Positions 5,675 to 9,751 of a stretch of 9,751 bases of DNA are shown in pieces; the first letter of the stretch is position 1; each line of letters starts with the position of its first letter. The notes under the pieces were generated by a model. The model was not told where the DNA came from. It was given only the letters and a program-made list of their open reading frames with translations, and ran no database searches. Origin of the DNA: Actinomycetota bacterium (lineage in GTDB: Bacteria; Actinomycetota; Acidimicrobiia; Acidimicrobiales; Microtrichaceae); assembly GCA_009700815.1 (NCBI GenBank), contig WLLG01000054.1, positions 1 through 9,751 of the forward strand. The letters are read 5' to 3'. The position numbers and the translations under genes were made by a program.

Positions 5675-6310
5675 TTAGGGAGCGAGTCGCTCCCGGCGCC
5701 AGGAATCCCCGTGTCGCCAATAATGCAACCGATCATGGAGGCGACTTGGTCGGCCCTGCCAGAACTCAAACTGAGTCGAGCGGACCGAGTAGCCACCCCA
5801 GTGCGGTGGACGCGGAACCGGGACACCTTCAAAGCGCTCGGTTGCATCGACAACGAGTTGCTCCAACACAGACCGGTCATCAATCACCGTGCTCTGAGGA
5901 CTAGCCCAGGCACCGATCTGGCTCTCGCGTGGCCTTGAGGCAAAGTATTCATCACTCACTTGCGAAGGCACCTGCGCTGCGTTGCCAAGGACCCGGACTT
6001 GACGATTCATCCCGAGCCAAGAAAACAACAGGCATACATTGGGATTGCTGGCGAGTTCGCTGCCCTTGTGGCTGTCGTGATTGGTATAGAAAATTAGGTG
6101 GCCTTGGTCATCAAGGCCCCTCAACAGCAAGTTTCGAGCAGCAGGGTGTCCGGTTGCATCAGTAGTTGCAAGCACCATTGCGTTTGGCTCTGGGACACCT
6201 TCGGCCTCGGCCTGCTCAAGCCATAGCCGCAGGAGCACAACTGGGTCTGCGTCGGCGGTTGCCTCATCCAGCTCGCCTACGTTGTAATCCGTGCGTCGAT
6301 CCAGATTCAT
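5675..6310 (-). CDS. pdxH: Pyridoxamine 5'-phosphate oxidase
   Basis: An FMN-dependent oxidase that converts pyridoxine or pyridoxamine 5'-phosphate to pyridoxal 5'-phosphate, the last step of PLP synthesis and salvage; a cytoplasmic dimer. The 211 residues align end to end with the family: DPVVLLRLWLEQA (22-34), the FMN region FYTNHDSHKG (74-83), the substrate-loop EYFASRPRESQIGAW (121-135), WGGYSVRSTQFEFWQG (171-186) and the C-terminal signature RLHDR plus WRRERLAP. Two family positions differ here: Arg64 replaces the usual Lys of the LLK stretch, and His81 replaces Arg in SRK. Both may be tolerated. ATG 6310 is bounded by an in-frame TGA upstream, and no good Shine-Dalgarno is seen. It is divergent from the membrane protein gene and ends in a compact inverted repeat. 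Confidence 0.95.
   Translation of the reverse strand: MNLDRRTDYNVGELDEATADADPVVLLRLWLEQAEAEGVPEPNAMVLATTDATGHPAARNLLLRGLDDQGHLIFYTNHDSHKGSELASNPNVCLLFSWLGMNRQVRVLGNAAQVPSQVSDEYFASRPRESQIGAWASPQSTVIDDRSVLEQLVVDATERFEGVPVPRPPHWGGYSVRSTQFEFWQGRPSRLHDRLHYWRHGDSWRRERLAP
5678..5694. repeat. Perfect inverted repeat at the pdxH 3' end, possible two-way terminator
   Basis: GGGAGCGAGTCGCTCCC has 8-bp arms around one base (a 7-bp stem with a 3-nt loop as RNA). It covers the last pdxH sense codons and lies 38 nt past the stop of the convergent carbonic anhydrase-like gene. Neither side has a T tract. Being between convergent genes, it may act as a U-less terminator for both, but codon coincidence is possible. 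Confidence 0.4.
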
Positions 6311-6370
6311 AGGTAGTAGTCAATCACCTCGACTGCTCGCCAACGCTGCAGAACTCCCCCTCACCCGCTC

Positions 6371-6376
6371 TAATGT
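6371..6376 (+). promoter_or_regulatory. -10 box that decides the membrane protein start
   Basis: TAATGT (TANNNT) ends 7 nt before GTG 6384. Starting there yields a clean signal peptide, whereas the longest open frame (GTG 6291) would place 31 unrelated residues ahead of it and overlap the pdxH start. GTG 6375 lies inside the -10 box and is therefore unlikely to be the start. Confidence 0.5.
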
Positions 6377-6383
6377 GGAAAGC

Positions 6384-7478
6384 GTGGTTACTTGGCAGTT
6401 CCCTCGTCGCAGTCTGGTAGCGATCTGTCTTGGAACACTGAGCTTTCTTGCCTTCATCCTGACTGCGCCGGTTGCTGCTGCTGAGGCAGTTCGTCCAAGC
6501 AACTTCGAGTCAGTCATTTCTGAGATCGACCCACCTGCCCCGCAGATCCAAGTTCAGGTGCTTGGCGGAGACTCCTACCTTCAGGTAACTGCTCAACCTG
6601 GAGCCACAGTTCAGATTCCTGGCTATGACGGCGAACCCTATTTGCGAATCTCAGCCAACGGAAAGGTGGAACAAAACCGCAGGTCTCCGGCTGTCATCTT
6701 GAACTCCACCCGTGGGTCTGGGATGGGCGGTTCTGGCGGAATAACAGCGTTCCCATCGGGTGTGAGCAGTAAGGCGCCGCCCGACTGGCAACTCGTAGGG
6801 TCCGGCGGCAAAGTTGCTTGGCATGACCATCGGATTCATTGGATGGTCAGTGATCCCCCTGTGGTTGATGGCAGCAGGGTGGCCCAAGACTGGCTTGTTC
6901 CACTCACGGTAAACAATCAACAAGTCACCGTCACTGGTCAACTGTTGTACTTAGGTAACACCTTCCCTTGGTCGGGTCTGCTCGCCGTTGTTTGCGCCGT
7001 TCTGGCAGCATTCTTAGCTCGTCGAGGCGCAGCACGGCTGATGCTCTTATTCGGGGCCTCAGTTTGCGCTGCTGCTTTATCGCTCGGGGGAATCCTCGAT
7101 ACCGTTCCAGCCATTCAGAGTTCTCAGCCGCTGACGACTACCTGGTTACCGCTGCTTCTCGCTGGCATCGCGGCTGGAGCCGCCGGCCTAGCACTGCTGG
7201 CTCATAGGCTTTCTGAACAACTCAGAATGCTCATTTTGCCGCTGGTTTCTGTTGCAACTTTGGCCGGCTGGGTTGCTCCTCGAGTGGGCCTGATCTGGAT
7301 GCCCGTGGTGCCAAGTGTATTTCTTGGATGGATCGAGCGAGGCGGCACTGCCTTGGTGATCGGCATCATTTCGGGAGTGACCATCGCAATTCTTGTCCGG
7401 CCGCTGCCTAGCCCTCAGCCTGGTGGCTCAACTGACAAATCCTCTGGACCCCAGTCGGCAATCCCGCCTAAGTCATAG
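6384..7478 (+). CDS. Secreted-domain membrane protein of unknown function
   Basis: Not assigned to a named family. From GTG 6384 the 364 residues begin with a signal peptide (basic FPRRS, hydrophobic LVAICLGTLSFLAFILTAPV, likely cleavage near AAAEA at about 30-35). An extracytoplasmic domain of about 160 residues follows, rich in beta-type strands and Gly/Ser loops. It contains the striking motif WHDHRIHWM (146-154), whose three histidines and aspartate could bind metal. About six membrane helices follow (roughly 196-212, 218-237, 254-273, 281-299, 302-317, 321-338), and the tail is rich in Pro/Ser. From memory, WHDHR-HWM motifs recur in actinobacterial conserved membrane proteins of unknown role. 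The longest open frame starts at 6291, but the shorter start is preferred. The 3' end overlaps the rhodanese gene on the other strand by 64 nt. Confidence 0.75.
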   Translation: MVTWQFPRRSLVAICLGTLSFLAFILTAPVAAAEAVRPSNFESVISEIDPPAPQIQVQVLGGDSYLQVTAQPGATVQIPGYDGEPYLRISANGKVEQNRRSPAVILNSTRGSGMGGSGGITAFPSGVSSKAPPDWQLVGSGGKVAWHDHRIHWMVSDPPVVDGSRVAQDWLVPLTVNNQQVTVTGQLLYLGNTFPWSGLLAVVCAVLAAFLARRGAARLMLLFGASVCAAALSLGGILDTVPAIQSSQPLTTTWLPLLLAGIAAGAAGLALLAHRLSEQLRMLILPLVSVATLAGWVAPRVGLIWMPVVPSVFLGWIERGGTALVIGIISGVTIAILVRPLPSPQPGGSTDKSSGPQSAIPPKS

Positions 7479-7879
7479 ACCCTGGTAAATCCCGCCCGCA
7501 GCAACATGGCTGCGGCATTCTCGCTACAAGCAGCGGTGGAGCAATAGACCACCGTGGGAATGTCCTTGTCTAACTCGGCTGTTCGAAACTCCCAATCTGC
7601 AGGGACAGCAGCGTCAATACTCTGGGCGCCCACTAGGTGACCACTCATGTATTCACCGCGAGGCCGAACATCGATGACCAACACCTTCTCTGGGGACTCA
7701 ATCAGAGCCCTACCCTGCGCGGAATTAATCAGGGTCACCTGTTCTGCCGAGGCCGGGGGAATCACGACCTCCTCCTTTGAGGAACAACCCAGCAGAAGAG
7801 CGGCAGCAATTAGAGCGACGGCAGCTGCACCCAAATCAGCTCGAAGCGAATGCCTCTTAGAACTTCTCTGTGGGGCCAT
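7415..7879 (-). CDS. Rhodanese-like lipoprotein
   Basis: A sulfurtransferase-type domain anchored to the outside of the membrane by lipid. From ATG 7879 the 154 residues have a basic N-terminus (QRSSKRH), a hydrophobic segment (18-30) and a lipobox LLGC with Cys32 as the modified residue. The rhodanese fold follows: VLVIDVRPRGEYMSGHLVGAQSI (66-88), the active loop CSTAACS (113-119) and the closing GGIADW (138-143). Cys113 would be the persulfide-carrying residue. The loop differs from the usual CxxGxRS by lacking its Gly and Arg and by having a second Cys118. ATG 7879 is chosen because TAATCT ends 6 nt upstream; GTG 7885 would start 2 codons earlier. Possible roles include thiol or persulfide transfer outside the cell, but this is inferred. 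Confidence 0.88.
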   Translation of the reverse strand: MAPQRSSKRHSLRADLGAAAVALIAAALLLGCSSKEEVVIPPASAEQVTLINSAQGRALIESPEKVLVIDVRPRGEYMSGHLVGAQSIDAAVPADWEFRTAELDKDIPTVVYCSTAACSENAAAMLLRAGFTRVYDLGGIADWGPEDLSVEPPG

Positions 7880-7885
7880 TCGCAC

Positions 7886-7891
7886 AGATTA
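7886..7891 (-). promoter_or_regulatory. -10 box for leaderless rhodanese mRNA
   Basis: On the minus strand TAATCT is a good -10 hexamer lying 6 nt before ATG 7879 (through GTGCGA), so the transcript would begin at or very near the start codon. This favours ATG 7879 over GTG 7885. No clear -35 is visible. Confidence 0.5.
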
Positions 7892-7945
7892 GGGTCCATC
7901 ACATTGCAGTCTGAGTCGGGGGCCTCAAGACTGTGGCAAGTGACT

Positions 7946-9751
7946 GTGCCCGAACTGCCCGTGTTTGAGGTTATGGATCAGCTTTGCTCTGCGCTCAAAG
8001 ATCACGGAGCGGCTGTTCTCATTGCACCCCCCGGTACGGGAAAAACCACAGCAGTCGCACCCGTGCTACTCGGGGAAGCTTGGGCCGAGTCTGGCCGAAT
8101 CATTCTGGTTGAACCGCGGCGAATTGCCGCTCGCGCGGCTGCAACGCGAATGGCAGACATGCACCAACAAGTTGTGGGACAGCAGTTTGGCTATGCCGTT
8201 CGCGGTGAGCGACAAGTCTCGGCCCAGACTCGGGTTGAGGTGCTCACTGAGGGCCTGTTTCTGCGGCGGATTCAATCCGACCCCGAGCTGAGCGGAGTGA
8301 GCGCCGTACTACTCGACGAGTTCCACGAGCGTTCATTAGACAGCGACCTGCTCTTGGCACTCCTGTTGGACCTTCGCTCATCCTTACGCCCCGATCTTCG
8401 CCTTCTCGTGATGTCGGCCACCCTTGATCCAAGCCCAGTTGCGGCACTCCTCGGTTCGACACAACCGCGCGGATCAGAGACTGCCCCAGCGGTTCCTTCG
8501 CCGGTGATCGAAGCAGTGGCCAAGATGTACCCCGTCGAGACTCGCTACCGGCCAGGTTCGGCGCATGATCCGCTCGAGGAGCGAGTAGCGGAAGTCATTC
8601 AAGAGGCGCTGCGAACTGACACGGGAGACATTCTGGTTTTTCTTCCAGGTCGACCCGAGATCTTTCGAGTCGCCCGCGTGCTCGAACGTCTGGGATCTGG
8701 GTCTGGATCTGTGATTGTTCGTCAGCTTCACGGCTCGCTCTCGCCCGCCGAACAACAAGAGATCATTCAGGGCCACGACGCTCAGCAGCGCAGAGTGGTG
8801 CTCTCTACCAGCTTGGCCGAAACCTCGATCACGGTTCCCGGCGTACGAGTAGTGATTGACGCAGGCCGCCGTCGAGTGGTGCGAACTGATCCGCACTCTG
8901 GACTTCCAGCGCTTCGAACAACCGCAGTCAGCCAAGCTGGAGCAGATCAGCGACGAGGCAGAGCAGGCAGAACTGCACCGGGTGTGGCGTATCGGCTCTG
9001 GGCAGAGAACGAACATCGCCATCGCCCACTAGCCGACACTCCAGAGATTCTGGACGGCGATCTCTCGGCGATGCTTCTGCAGTTGCTTGTCTGGGGAGTC
9101 GAGAATCCGGCATCGCTTCGGTGGATAGATGAGCCACCCGAACGCGGGGTGGATCAAGCGCAGCTATTACTCAGCGCTCTGGGGGCAATCGACGGCGAGG
9201 GGCGGCTGACCAAGCAGGGGCGAGCACTTGGCGAGATTGGATTTCATCCCCGGCTGGCAGCAGTTGCCGAGGCGGGTCGCTCCGCAGGGGCAGCCGATCT
9301 TGCTGCGGTAGTCGTAGCCGTATTGGAAACCTCACGCTCAGGAGAGATCGACCTTGTGGAGCGTGCTCGTGAACTTGCGGCGGGTCACGGTAGCGGGGAT
9401 GCTCAGCATGCTGTTCAGCAATGGAGACGGACTCTCGGGGCAAGCCGCGATGGCCGAAGCAAAACCGCTTACCTGTTGGACTCTGAGCAAATTGACGCAC
9501 TCCTAGGCCGGCTCCTGCTCGCTGGTTATCCTGATCGAATTTCCCGAAAACGTAAAGCCACTCGCACCGACGACCAAGGTAAATCAAGAGTCGTATTTCA
9601 CCTTCGATCAGGCGGCGAGGTCGCGCTGCCAACTGCGGACCATGGATTCAACAAGACAACCTGGCTTGTCGTCGCCGATCTTGACGGCGGAGCAACAGCG
9701 CGAGCAGGACGCTTGTATCTCGGTGCGGCAATCAGTGAAGACACCGTTCGC
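7946..9751 (+). CDS. hrpB: ATP-dependent helicase HrpB (3' end beyond the window)
   Basis: A DEAH-box (DExH) superfamily 2 helicase, probably acting on RNA. The frame stays open from 7946 to the right edge, giving 602 residues. Visible motifs are I APPGTGKTT (27-35), Ia EPRRIAARAA (56-65), II DEFH (124-127), III SAT (157-159), V STSLAETSITVPGV (287-300) and VI QRRGRAGR (335-342), followed by the HA2-like helical region (about 370-480) and the start of the HrpB-specific C-terminal domain. The VEPRRIAARAAA and LDEFHERSLDSDLLLAL stretches fit HrpB rather than HrpA. Family members are about 800-840 residues, so roughly the last quarter is missing. The start is uncertain: GTG 7946 gives the expected LPV lead-in, while GTG 7940, GTG 7961 and ATG 7973 (GAGG 2 nt upstream) are alternatives. 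It diverges from the rhodanese gene. Confidence 0.92.
   Translation, partial: MPELPVFEVMDQLCSALKDHGAAVLIAPPGTGKTTAVAPVLLGEAWAESGRIILVEPRRIAARAAATRMADMHQQVVGQQFGYAVRGERQVSAQTRVEVLTEGLFLRRIQSDPELSGVSAVLLDEFHERSLDSDLLLALLLDLRSSLRPDLRLLVMSATLDPSPVAALLGSTQPRGSETAPAVPSPVIEAVAKMYPVETRYRPGSAHDPLEERVAEVIQEALRTDTGDILVFLPGRPEIFRVARVLERLGSGSGSVIVRQLHGSLSPAEQQEIIQGHDAQQRRVVLSTSLAETSITVPGVRVVIDAGRRRVVRTDPHSGLPALRTTAVSQAGADQRRGRAGRTAPGVAYRLWAENEHRHRPLADTPEILDGDLSAMLLQLLVWGVENPASLRWIDEPPERGVDQAQLLLSALGAIDGEGRLTKQGRALGEIGFHPRLAAVAEAGRSAGAADLAAVVVAVLETSRSGEIDLVERARELAAGHGSGDAQHAVQQWRRTLGASRDGRSKTAYLLDSEQIDALLGRLLLAGYPDRISRKRKATRTDDQGKSRVVFHLRSGGEVALPTADHGFNKTTWLVVADLDGGATARAGRLYLGAAISEDTVR

Noticed and set aside
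6291..6383. Longer N-terminus of the membrane protein from GTG 6291
   Set aside because: It would overlap the pdxH start and bury the signal peptide behind 31 residues; GTG 6384 has a -10 box at leaderless spacing and a clean signal sequence.
8474..9022. A 182-codon open frame antisense to hrpB, and another at 9171-9632
   Set aside because: Both lie opposite well-conserved helicase motifs, have no start signals, and are Arg/Ser/His-rich as expected of antisense shadows.

Overview
The window looks like a chromosomal stretch from an actinobacterium with a compact genome and moderate GC content (judged by eye, not computed). The main evidence is a WhiB-type Fe-S regulator, which is confined to actinobacteria and their phages. 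Supporting signs are a small-RNA locus resembling the actinobacterial 6C RNA, GTG starts, and several genes whose start codon lies only 6-8 nt downstream of a TANNNT -10 box, as in actinobacterial leaderless transcripts. Most of the window reads as ordinary core genome. I see no insertion sequence, prophage, CRISPR array, tRNA or rRNA.

Layout. (1) 1-98 is the 3' end of an unrecognised plus-strand gene that abuts the stop codon of dut. (2) dut (dUTPase, minus) and orn (oligoribonuclease, plus) diverge from an 82-bp spacer. orn overlaps a metallo-beta-lactamase-fold hydrolase by the ATGA arrangement, and the pair ends at a clear intrinsic terminator. (3) 2298-2810 is a 513-nt gap holding that terminator, a putative small RNA with its own strong terminator, three short dyads and the Shine-Dalgarno of a whiB-like gene. 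(4) After whiB comes a strong GC-rich hairpin, then a TlpA-like thioredoxin and a CcdA-like transmembrane thiol carrier joined by TAATG. (5) Next is a protein resembling the LCIB-type beta-carbonic anhydrase family, convergent with pdxH. (6) pdxH diverges from a secreted/membrane protein of unknown function, whose 3' end overlaps a rhodanese-like lipoprotein gene on the other strand by 64 nt. (7) The last gene, hrpB (DEAH-type helicase), diverges from the rhodanese gene and runs off the right edge.

How the genes relate. dut and orn both act on nucleotides or oligonucleotides, and the hydrolase coupled to orn has the motifs and winged-helix-like tail of LACTB2-type enzymes, one of which is a ribonuclease. 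TlpA plus CcdA form a classical module that carries reducing equivalents across the membrane to extracytoplasmic thiols. A predicted surface-anchored rhodanese lies about 3.5 kb away, so extracytoplasmic sulfur chemistry is a mild local theme, though no operon links them. The rest look like independent housekeeping units. The most notable points are the recurrent leaderless-promoter spacing, the LCIB-like carbonic anhydrase and the small-RNA locus.
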